From Planctomycetota bacterium (lineage in GTDB: Bacteria; Planctomycetota; J058; JARGOJ01), in contig JARGOJ010000596.1 of the NCBI GenBank assembly GCA_029210225.1, positions 1 to 5,952 on the forward strand: a stretch of DNA of 5,952 nt, in the 5' to 3' direction. This document shows positions 1 to 5,790 of the stretch, in pieces. How positions within the stretch are numbered: position 1 is the stretch's first letter; each line of letters opens with the position of its first letter. Under the pieces are notes generated by a model, which saw only the letters and a program-made list of their open reading frames with translations, did not search any database and had not been told where the DNA came from. A program made the position numbers and the translations under genes.

Positions 1-517
1 CGACCAGCGCATGACGGAAATCGGTCGATTCGAGGTGGGCGCCTTGGAACTGACTACGAGGCATTCGAGCCCCACTGAAGTTGCCGTCTTTCATCCAGGC
101 CTCGACAAAAACGCCACCCTCCAGCTCATAACGGCGAAGATCGATTCCGGGGAACTCAACTCCCGTAAAATCGGCGGGAAACTCTTGAAGATGCTGGCCG
201 AGAGTCATGCCCGTTTCTGAACCATCGCGGCGAATCAAGGACGGCGCAACGTGGAGTTCACGAGCCCTTAACTCTAAGAACCTCTGCCGTCTAGCCCTCG
301 TCTCCTCTGTCACCGGGGGTAGGGCATCGGAGCGCTTGAATTCAGCGGAGCAGCCCAAAGTTGGGCAGCGTTGGAGTTCGGCGAGGCAATCCAGGTGCAG
401 ACGGGAGTCACACAGGGGGCAGAAAGCGGCAAGCTCAACCCCGAAGTCATCATGGCAATATCCACAACGCTGCGCCTTGGCTGGCCCCGTGCCATTCTTG
501 AATTGAATCGTATCCAA
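1..517 (-). CDS. RING-like zinc domain plus pentapeptide-repeat protein (3' end beyond window)
   Basis: Partial gene, 172 codons visible, open to the left edge. The reading frame starts after an in-frame TAA, and the first usable start is TTG (517-515) with GGAG 8 nt upstream. Residues 18-56 form a cysteine/histidine cluster: C18-x2-C21, C33-P-x-C36, H41-x2-C44, C51 and C56. This layout (CPxC, then HxxC, then two more Cys, the last after Gly) matches prokaryotic RING finger family 1 and would bind two zinc ions. A basic, helical-looking linker (about 65-112) follows. From residue 115 twelve five-residue units can be read in register, with F, L, M or V at the centre (for example ADFTG, VEFPG, GNFSG, SQFQG). 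That is the signature of a pentapeptide-repeat beta-helix. There is no signal peptide, so it is probably cytoplasmic. It lies 122 bp downstream of the epimerase gene on the same strand. Its role is unknown; a protein-binding scaffold is my inference. Confidence 0.8.
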   Translation of the reverse strand, partial: MDTIQFKNGTGPAKAQRCGYCHDDFGVELAAFCPLCDSRLHLDCLAELQRCPTLGCSAEFKRSDALPPVTEETRARRQRFLELRARELHVAPSLIRRDGSETGMTLGQHLQEFPADFTGVEFPGIDLRRYELEGGVFVEAWMKDGNFSGARMPRSQFQGAHLESTDFRHALV

Positions 518-525
518 TGCTTAAA

Positions 526-529
526 CTCC
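526..529 (-). promoter_or_regulatory. Ribosome binding site deciding a TTG start
   Basis: The minus strand reads GGAG here, followed by 8 nt and then TTG at 517-515. No ATG or GTG lies between the upstream in-frame stop and the zinc-binding cysteines. The next in-frame ATG is codon 104, beyond the whole zinc domain. The Shine-Dalgarno therefore supports initiation at TTG and inclusion of the RING-like domain in the protein. Confidence 0.6.
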
Positions 530-639
530 GAAATTCCGAGCGAACTCGTACTCTTTAACGTAGCAGCATGTTTAGAAAAGCGCGAAGGGACTTTTTGGAG
601 ACTTGTTCATGGCGCGGCGTTTCCTGTCATTCACCAAGC

Positions 640-1035
640 TCAATGTTGAGCCAGCTCGATCAAGACTCCGCCCGTGCTTTTCGGATGAATAAACGCCACC
701 ATGTGACCACCAGCGCCCATTCTTGGCGCTTCTCCGACAAACTGGAAGCCCTTCTCTTGATAACGTGCGATCTCCGCTTTGATATCCGTGACCTTCAAGC
801 AGACGTGATGGATACCGGGGCCTCTCTTCTCAAGGAAACGGGCGATAGGACCACTCGGGTCGGTGCTCCCCAGGAGCTCGAAGCGGCTCTCACCCACTTG
901 GAAAAAAGCCACTTTGACCTTCTCTGATGGAACCTCTTCGACACCATCAGCCCCGTCTTTATCGAGCAGCGTGCTGTACAGCTCGATGGAGCTTTGAAGA
1001 TCTTTCACGGCAATGGCGATGTGGTCTATCTCCAT
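640..1035 (-). CDS. mce: Methylmalonyl-CoA epimerase (VOC family)
   Basis: Encodes 131 residues, the usual size for this enzyme. It interconverts (2R)- and (2S)-methylmalonyl-CoA, linking propionyl-CoA carboxylase to methylmalonyl-CoA mutase in the cytoplasm. The protein consists of two vicinal-oxygen-chelate beta-alpha-beta modules. Residues 2-13 carry the opening strand with metal ligand H5, and 42-55 the strand with E53. The second module starts with the typical G-I-H-H-V-C strand (H77 the likely ligand) and ends at the G-V-L-I-E-L strand (E127). These four residues fit the family's divalent-metal site; the pairing is by pattern, not alignment. ATG at 1035-1033 is preceded by AGGA at 7-nt spacing, so the start is well supported. 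It lies 82 bp after the FHA gene and ahead of the RING/pentapeptide gene, with no mutase or carboxylase gene visible. Another VOC enzyme is possible but less likely. Confidence 0.92.
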   Translation of the reverse strand: MEIDHIAIAVKDLQSSIELYSTLLDKDGADGVEEVPSEKVKVAFFQVGESRFELLGSTDPSGPIARFLEKRGPGIHHVCLKVTDIKAEIARYQEKGFQFVGEAPRMGAGGHMVAFIHPKSTGGVLIELAQH

Positions 1036-1117
1036 AATTCGGTCCTTTTAACGCTGAGATGGTCTTGGGATGAGGATATGCGTAAAAGGCTCAGAAGCTC
1101 TTGAAGCGACGGACTTC

Positions 1118-2344
1118 TTATTCGGACATCAAGAAGTTGTCGTCGTCCATGCCTTGGCCTTCATCGATGCTTCGGCTGTAGTCGAGCAGGATACCGGTGA
1201 TCGATCCGTTGATGACTCGCTCGCCTTCAGGCTCCGTGTTGTAAAACGTGAAGTGACCGTCTTCAAATTTCAACATGGTCAGGACCGCATCGACGCCAGA
1301 TTTCTTTTCAAAGCCTGACGAGTGAGGTTGACCATTTTTGACCCCGACCCAACCGAAGATGTTTCGGTGAATGACGACCAGGGTGCCGGTCTTCTGATTG
1401 AACTCAAAACCTTGCAGGATCTCAGACAATGGGGTGTCCTGCAGATTCCCGGAGAGCGCAACGTTCTCTTCGCTAAAGGCGTTGAATGACGGAGAAGTTC
1501 GGGTCTTATTGAGCTCGTCCTCCGAATTCGCGCCTTGAACGTAGTCGGCCTTGTCTTTAATGAGAAGCTCATAGGGACCGATGGTGATGTGGTCCTCGAC
1601 GGCGACCATGTGCTGGAGACGACGGACGCCGTTGACAATCACGCCGTTGGACGATCCAAGGTCTTCAAGGGTTACGGCTCGGCCACGCACCTTGAAGCTG
1701 GCATGGAAGCGTGAGACTTCATTGTGGGGGAGCACCAAGTCGTTCTTGTGATGTCGCCCCGCGGTGATCTCCCGGGAGAAGCCAAGGGGAATCGGCTCAA
1801 GTGGGTCGCAGAAGATCCAAAAGAGTAAGGTGCCATCGGCGGCGGCGCGAAAAGCAGTCGTTTCACCCCGCTTTGGCATCACCTTTTCTTCGACTTTGCG
1901 GGAGACGTTATCTGGTATTAAAATACCGGTTGCGCCAGGGGCAAAGGCCTGAGTCTCCGTGTCCTTTTTCAGTGGGTTTGTCTCAACCGCCTCCGCTTCT
2001 TCGACCGCTTCCGCTGCAGCGGAGATCGATTGGGTGATGGAGGGGTCGGCGAGGAGGTCTTCTCGCTTGAATCGTTGTGTTGAGCGAGTGCCTTCGAGGC
2101 TGACGCCGTCAGGGAGACCCTGGGCGGGAACAACACCTTTTTTGGCGGCTTCTATGTGCTCATCGGCTTTTTTTTGCGCCGCTTCATCGAGTTCTTTGGT
2201 CTCGGGTACAGCCGTCCCTGAGTCCGCATCTGAGCCAGATGGTAATGAAGCCGCCTGGAGAGGCGAGCCGCAGAAGAGGCACTTTACATCCGTGAGTCGG
2301 TTATTGAAGCCGCACCCAGGGCATTGAATGAGTTTGTTCGACAC
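1118..2344 (-). CDS. Zinc-ribbon, FHA and PATAN (DUF4388) domain signalling protein
   Basis: Encodes 408 residues from GTG at 2344; a TTG immediately before it (2347) would add one residue, and neither has a strong Shine-Dalgarno. The N-terminus is a zinc ribbon (C8-x2-C11 and C22-x2-C25). Residues 30-172 are a low-complexity, Ala/Glu/Thr-rich linker, probably disordered. The FHA domain spans about 186-262 and keeps its phosphothreonine-binding features: G196-R197, S211-R212-x-H214, the G-S-S-N-G turn at 230-234 and the N-G near 238. Residues about 297-395 match PATAN/DUF4388, including the G-x-L-x-x-x-P-L-x-E-I-L-Q start and a K-T-G-x-L strand. There is no signal peptide or membrane segment, so it should be cytoplasmic. 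FHA domains bind phosphothreonine proteins, usually kinase targets, and PATAN domains occur in two-component and gliding-type regulators. Three T-x-x-F motifs in the linker (T89, T131, T162) could be kinase sites. No kinase gene is visible. The epimerase gene follows after 82 bp. Confidence 0.88.
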   Translation of the reverse strand: MSNKLIQCPGCGFNNRLTDVKCLFCGSPLQAASLPSGSDADSGTAVPETKELDEAAQKKADEHIEAAKKGVVPAQGLPDGVSLEGTRSTQRFKREDLLADPSITQSISAAAEAVEEAEAVETNPLKKDTETQAFAPGATGILIPDNVSRKVEEKVMPKRGETTAFRAAADGTLLFWIFCDPLEPIPLGFSREITAGRHHKNDLVLPHNEVSRFHASFKVRGRAVTLEDLGSSNGVIVNGVRRLQHMVAVEDHITIGPYELLIKDKADYVQGANSEDELNKTRTSPSFNAFSEENVALSGNLQDTPLSEILQGFEFNQKTGTLVVIHRNIFGWVGVKNGQPHSSGFEKKSGVDAVLTMLKFEDGHFTFYNTEPEGERVINGSITGILLDYSRSIDEGQGMDDDNFLMSE

Positions 2345-2637
2345 CAACCTAACCGTCGTTAGAGACTGTGACCTGATTTAATCAGGCTTGCAACCCACGA
2401 TTTTCTCTTACAGATGAGGACGTCCGCAAACGTTCTCACGCCATAAATTATCAATAAATCACTCGCAAAGCAGCCCCGGCCTGTTGCAAAAGATCGTAAT
2501 AGCCTCAAATCACTGGGGAGAGCACGATTCTTTACAAAAATATTGGCCGCACTTCGCTCATTCGAGGTTCAACTTTCCAACAAAATCGTCAAAAGCATCC
2601 TGAGTGATTCGATCGAAGACGACGATTCGATTCCGCT
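2345..2637. other. Intergenic region between the endopeptidase and FHA genes
   Basis: Both flanking genes are on the minus strand, so this should hold the end of the endopeptidase transcript and the promoter of the FHA gene. I find no clear intrinsic terminator. A GATAAT hexamer on the minus strand (2452-2447) could be a -10 element but has no good -35 partner. A palindrome (2372-2386) and a doubtful short ORF (2558-2641) are listed separately. Nothing else convincing is seen. Confidence 0.5.
2372..2386. repeat. Short inverted repeat upstream of the FHA gene
   Basis: Six-base arms CCTGAT and ATCAGG flank a 3-nt spacer, centred about 35 bp upstream of the GTG start of the FHA gene. Its place and size suit a repressor operator or a small hairpin in the leader. 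No run of T follows on the minus strand, so it is not a standard terminator. A repeat this short can arise by chance. Confidence 0.4.
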
Positions 2638-2641
2638 TCAA
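2558..2641 (-). CDS. Doubtful 27-residue ORF overlapping the endopeptidase stop
   Basis: The frame begins at TTG (2641-2639), which overlaps the TGA stop of the endopeptidase gene, and ends at TGA 2560-2558. The peptide is charged and protein-like (basic start, then hydrophobic I-V-V-F and an acidic D-D-F segment). A GAAGG lies upstream but only 4 nt or fewer from the TTG. It could be a translationally coupled small protein, the remnant of a lost gene's C-terminus, or chance. I do not recognise it. Confidence 0.15.
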   Translation of the reverse strand: MKRNRIVVFDRITQDAFDDFVGKLNLE

Positions 2642-4035
2642 GATCCTTCGATATCGACATAAGACTTAGAAACAAAGCCTTTCCAGAGCTTTCCGGCCAC
2701 AATCGCTTCCACTTCCAGCCATCCGCTCCGCTCACCAACAATCTTCACCACCGTGCCTTTTGGCAAAGCGACCAGTCGCGTGTTGCTGACTCCGGGGCCG
2801 GAGCGCAGATTCAGCGAGCTTGGCTTCACCGTACCTTTCTTGATTGGGTCCTTCTTCTCACCCTTTTTCCGGGGCTTCGGCGCTAGCTCTGAGGACCCCT
2901 TGATCACTTTAATGGCCAGCCAATCACTGGCGCCTTCGTTGCCGGCCAGGTCTTTCACCACGACCCGCCAATAATAAGTTGAGTTGGGCTTTAGCGCCTT
3001 GTTGAGCACATGACGAGTGAGTCCAGCTCCCTCCCCAGCGATCTGTTTTCCATGGCCTTTTTTCGATTTGCTGATCTCGATGCGGTAACGGCTCGCCTTC
3101 GTGTGATCTTCAATCTGCCAAAGGAAGGTCACTGGGTTTGCGACTTCCTCAGCGTCCCCTGGCCCGAGTTGAAGAACAAAGGGCTTCTCAAGGTCGAATT
3201 GAATGGGGGTCCAGTCGATTTTGTAGACCAGGTCGTCATCGTAGACAAGTTCAACGGACCAGCGATATTGCCCGCGGTCTTTCGGTTTCATGGGCACGCG
3301 GTAGTATCCTCGCGCCGCCACAGGCCCAGAATCGTGAAGCACGCCGTTCTCCGAGTCCATGTCGTCGAAGCGAACCCGAGCGCTCTTAAACTTAAACTTG
3401 CCTCCCAGGGCACGCCAACGAAGGTCGAAGTTCTGGCCGTCTTTATTGAGGCGATGCTTGCCGATCCACGACCCTGCCGTCGATCCTTGATCGGCCACGA
3501 TCACGGGCACGCCATCCTTTGGAACCTTCTTCGGATCAACCACGACGTGGAAGTGATTGTCGTGCTTCGGCCACTTTCGAACGATCTTTGGTAGGGCGTC
3601 GATGACGAACTTATGGTTGTAGAGGATCTGTTTGGCCCCGAAGTGGATGAATATGTCCGCAAGCTCCTTTGTATGAGCTTGATTCTTGTAGTTGATATGA
3701 CAAATATTCGTTCCCGCCGTGAAGATATCCACAGAGAGGCCGTCTTGGTGTGTTTTATGAGGAGGAAAAGGGCCGCCGCCAAATTTGGCGATGTCTCCGA
3801 TGCGAAGACGAGGAAGCTCTGGGTGGCGACGCTTCCATTCTTTGGCGACCAAAATTAGGTGGCGAACCATCGCCGGTTGGCCCCAGTGCCGGCCTTTTCC
3901 TGGATTGCCGACGGAGCTACTCAGAACGTACTCGCCGCTCTGGGGCTTGGGCATCTCAACCAGATCCAAGGCGTGGGCTTCAGCGCTGATCCCTAGGAGA
4001 AAAACGAGGATCGCGAATTTTTGGAGGCCATTCAT
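2638..4035 (-). CDS. Secreted MepA-like murein endopeptidase (M74) with beta-sandwich and SH3b domains
   Basis: Encodes 465 residues from ATG at 4035, chosen over an ATG 30 nt upstream because GAGGG precedes it at good spacing and it yields a clean signal peptide: K6, hydrophobic 7-18, A-H-A cleavage site after residue 22. Residues about 30-172 match penicillin-insensitive murein endopeptidase (LAS-type metallopeptidase M74). The zinc ligands are H96-x6-D103 and H163, in H158-x2-H161-x-H163, equivalent to H113, D120 and H211 of E. coli MepA; H93 corresponds to H110. The family cleaves D-Ala-meso-diaminopimelate cross-links in peptidoglycan. Residues about 190-280 and 284-378 look like beta-sandwich modules; the second has a fibronectin III-like Y-Y-W-R-V-V-V-K-D ending. 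A Lys/Pro-rich linker (about 382-403) precedes an SH3b domain (404-465, L-N-L-R-S-G-P-G motif), which probably binds cell wall. E. coli MepA has only the catalytic part. The catalytic residues look intact, so activity is expected. Confidence 0.9.
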   Translation of the reverse strand: MNGLQKFAILVFLLGISAEAHALDLVEMPKPQSGEYVLSSSVGNPGKGRHWGQPAMVRHLILVAKEWKRRHPELPRLRIGDIAKFGGGPFPPHKTHQDGLSVDIFTAGTNICHINYKNQAHTKELADIFIHFGAKQILYNHKFVIDALPKIVRKWPKHDNHFHVVVDPKKVPKDGVPVIVADQGSTAGSWIGKHRLNKDGQNFDLRWRALGGKFKFKSARVRFDDMDSENGVLHDSGPVAARGYYRVPMKPKDRGQYRWSVELVYDDDLVYKIDWTPIQFDLEKPFVLQLGPGDAEEVANPVTFLWQIEDHTKASRYRIEISKSKKGHGKQIAGEGAGLTRHVLNKALKPNSTYYWRVVVKDLAGNEGASDWLAIKVIKGSSELAPKPRKKGEKKDPIKKGTVKPSSLNLRSGPGVSNTRLVALPKGTVVKIVGERSGWLEVEAIVAGKLWKGFVSKSYVDIEGS

Positions 4036-4229
4036 AGGATTTCCCTCAACAAAGTGCTGTTTCAATGGTGATGAGGGTCAGGGATTCGCCCCATCATTTC
4101 AAGCTTCTATCTCATACCGATAGCCAGGGTACCAAGTTATTCGTGCAAAGCGAATTCCATGTAAAATGGAACTTGTCGTGGCCCTCACCGTGTTTCCAGG
4201 TGGCCAATGATAAGAAAATGAGGCGTAAA
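4036..4229. promoter_or_regulatory. Divergent intergenic region between endopeptidase and lipoprotein genes
   Basis: The two envelope genes are transcribed away from each other, so 194 bp must contain both promoters. On the plus strand TAAAAT (4162-4167) is a possible -10 with a weak TTATTC (4137-4142) at 19-nt spacing. No convincing sigma-70 pair is seen for the minus-strand gene. The lipoprotein frame stays open through this stretch, but the upstream residues do not look like a leader and would bury the signal peptide. Confidence 0.4.
4220..4223 (+). promoter_or_regulatory. Ribosome binding site choosing the lipoprotein start
   Basis: GAGG ends 6 nt before ATG 4230 and 9 nt before ATG 4233. 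Either start gives a compact lipoprotein signal peptide. The open frame could begin as far upstream as 4065, but that would put more than 50 residues before the signal peptide. Confidence 0.5.
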
Positions 4230-5489
4230 ATGATGTCTTTGAGATCGAAAACACTCTTAATCGTGGCTCTAGGGCTTAGTAGTCTAGGGTGTCAAAGCCA
4301 AAGCACACACAGCGATGTCGCCAAAGTTCCCAACACAGAAATACTCAAAGGCAACTACTCCTCCCTCCACAGCGACCTCCCCAGCGCTCCTCCCGAGCTC
4401 CATAAAGAGCTGGAAAGGGTCCACGCCGCCATTGTCAAAAAGCTCCCTTGGCTGAAAACAACCGCCCCCCTCCCGACCATTCTCCTCGCCGGCCCAGAGT
4501 CCTTCAAAAAAATCGCCCAAGATCACGGCATGGACCCTAAGCAAGGCAGCTTCTCTTGCACCGTAAGCGGCGACCTCATCCTCCCCGCCGAAATCCCTCC
4601 CCGATTACTCGGCAGCCCAGAAATTGCGGGGCAGAGCCAGTCGGGCTTTGGGATTATTGAAGGAGTCTTCCAGCAAAGGCTGGAGCGGTCCATCCCAAAA
4701 AACCGGCCATTTACCTGGCTTGAGCAAGGGAGCGCCCGATACATGGCGTTGTCACTGGCATCCCCAGAGGACGAAGACGAAGCCAAGAAGCTGCTGAGGG
4801 CTGAGCTCGCCCTGGAGTTCTGCGCGATCTTCCTTGGAGGCCCCCGAGGACGTCTGTCCAAAGCTCTCGACAAGACCTTCGCCACGAACGCGAAGGCCCA
4901 TGGCGGCCCCGCGAAGAGGCAACGACGACAAGAACCGGTCACCCCCAGCGTCGCGGCCCTCTTCCTTAATGAGCCTTTCGAGCCCCTCCCAAAGGGCTTG
5001 TTTAAAGAATGCCTAACGGCCGATGACAAAGCTCTCCCTGGCCTTAAAAAACGCCTGCTCGCCCTCGACGAACGCTATGAACGCTATGTTCGAGATCGCC
5101 TGGTCGGATCATTGTTCGACGCCCTCGCGACCGAGAAAGACCCCATCGAGCGAAACCTGGCCGACAACGTCCTCAAGCTCATTCTGGGAAAGAGCTCTGG
5201 CACCGCCAACCAGAATCCCAGTGAACGCCGACGCATCCTCGCTGAACTTCGCGCCGAACTCAGTCAATCTGCGCCCCCCACGCGCATCCTCGACAACTTC
5301 AAGGCCTCGATTCAACGCCTGGCGAAATCAAGATCGTCCCGCAAAGGCTTCGATTCTCTACTGAGAAGCGTGAAGAAAGAGCTGGAACGGCGTCGTGGCT
5401 ACTATAACAACAGCTACGACGCTGCGGTGAGGGATCTGCCCAAGGCCATTGAGCGAGAGTTGAAGCGCCTCACACCCCGTCGATCTTAA
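4230..5489 (+). CDS. Probable lipoprotein with a degenerate gluzincin-like (peptidase MA-type) region
   Basis: Encodes 419 residues from ATG 4230, with GAGG at 4220-4223 (6-nt spacing). A second ATG directly follows, and one at 4218 is possible but has a poorer ribosome site. The N-terminus is a signal peptide: R5, K7, hydrophobic 8-19, then G20-C21, followed by a Ser/Gln-rich stretch. The lipobox is imperfect (S-L-G-C), but lipidation at C21 is likely. Residues about 82-172 resemble MA-like gluzincins (DUF1570 type): a P-T-I-L-L strand, an S-F-K-K segment, a D-L-I-L-P strand, then a helix and F-T-W-L-E-Q-G-S-A-R-Y, like the usual W-L-x-E-G-x-A-x-Y. The HExxH zinc helix is absent; G-V-F-Q-Q-R sits in its place (145-150), so it is probably inactive. 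The rest (about 181-415) is helical, highly charged and Lys/Arg-rich, with no recognised domain. It is divergent from the endopeptidase gene, suggesting an envelope role. Function unknown. Confidence 0.82.
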   Translation: MMSLRSKTLLIVALGLSSLGCQSQSTHSDVAKVPNTEILKGNYSSLHSDLPSAPPELHKELERVHAAIVKKLPWLKTTAPLPTILLAGPESFKKIAQDHGMDPKQGSFSCTVSGDLILPAEIPPRLLGSPEIAGQSQSGFGIIEGVFQQRLERSIPKNRPFTWLEQGSARYMALSLASPEDEDEAKKLLRAELALEFCAIFLGGPRGRLSKALDKTFATNAKAHGGPAKRQRRQEPVTPSVAALFLNEPFEPLPKGLFKECLTADDKALPGLKKRLLALDERYERYVRDRLVGSLFDALATEKDPIERNLADNVLKLILGKSSGTANQNPSERRRILAELRAELSQSAPPTRILDNFKASIQRLAKSRSSRKGFDSLLRSVKKELERRRGYYNNSYDAAVRDLPKAIERELKRLTPRRS

Positions 5490-5524
5490 CCAAGACCTCT
5501 CCGGTCAAAGCCGATCTTGTCATT

Positions 5525-5544
5525 GCTCTCGCACCGCTGAGAGC
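5525..5544 (+). terminator. Possible transcription terminator hairpin for the lipoprotein gene
   Basis: GCTCTC and GAGAGC form a perfect 6-bp stem with an 8-nt loop, starting 35 nt after the stop codon. What follows is CTGTCTTAATT, which lacks a proper run of T, so intrinsic termination would be weak. It is the best-placed hairpin after the gene. Confidence 0.35.
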
Positions 5545-5597
5545 CTGTCTTAATTCGTACCTGGCCCGAGGCTCACTCGGACCCATAGAAGAGCTTC

Positions 5598-5648
5598 TAA
5601 GATAGAGCCCCACAGCTCATCCATGGCCCTGGACGGCTCTGTATCTTA
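5598..5648. repeat. Long imperfect inverted repeat
   Basis: The left arm at 5598-5609 (TAAGATAGAGCC) pairs over all 12 bases with the right arm at 5635-5648, which carries two extra bases (GT) as a bulge. The loop is 25 nt and itself contains CCATGG. This is the strongest secondary structure seen in the non-coding right end. It lies about 110 nt after the lipoprotein stop and is not followed by a T-run. Confidence 0.5.
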
Positions 5649-5790
5649 ATCCAAAGTGCTTCCAGTAAAGCCGGACTCTCCCTACTAGAGATCCGCCCTC
5701 GCCCATTCTTCGTCAGCTCAACTCATATTCTTCTCAAGAGACCTCTTGGACGAGACAAAGCAGTCAAGTTCATATCGTAGAAAACACAGA

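Larger units (their letters stand above)
5490..5790. other. Non-coding stretch downstream of the lipoprotein gene, rich in inverted repeats
   Basis: I find no convincing coding frame on either strand. The stretch holds several short hairpin-capable repeats: 5525-5544, 5563-5583, 5586-5599, 5598-5648 and 5735-5748. Some segments also resemble each other: CTGTCTTAAT near 5545 and CTGTATCTTAAT near 5639. It could be a degraded repeat, a structured transcript end or ordinary spacer. Confidence 0.45.

Noticed and set aside
11..220. A 69-codon plus-strand frame at the left edge
   Set aside because: It is antisense to the pentapeptide repeats, whose five-residue periodicity shows which strand is real.
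310..495. A 61-codon minus-strand ATG frame
   Set aside because: It is another frame over the RING-like domain; the overlapping frame with ordered cysteines and a Shine-Dalgarno is the credible gene.
572..610. A 12-codon ATG frame between the epimerase and RING/pentapeptide genes
   Set aside because: It is too short, has no ribosome binding site and has no distinctive sequence.
3010..3594. A 194-codon open frame on the plus strand
   Set aside because: It lies wholly antisense to the M74 endopeptidase gene, whose zinc motifs and domains clearly mark the minus strand as coding. The peptide shows no recognisable domain.
4065..4229. N-terminal extension of the lipoprotein frame
   Set aside because: It would place 55 non-hydrophobic residues ahead of the signal peptide and run through the divergent promoter region; GAGG before ATG 4230 supports the short form.
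4523..5029. A 168-codon open frame on the minus strand
   Set aside because: It is antisense to the lipoprotein gene and Ser/Arg/Pro-rich, as expected of a shadow frame of C-rich codons.
5070..5087. Tandem copy of a 9-base unit (GAACGCTAT twice)
   Set aside because: It encodes E-R-Y twice inside a charged helix of the lipoprotein; two copies of so short a unit are not evidence of a functional repeat.
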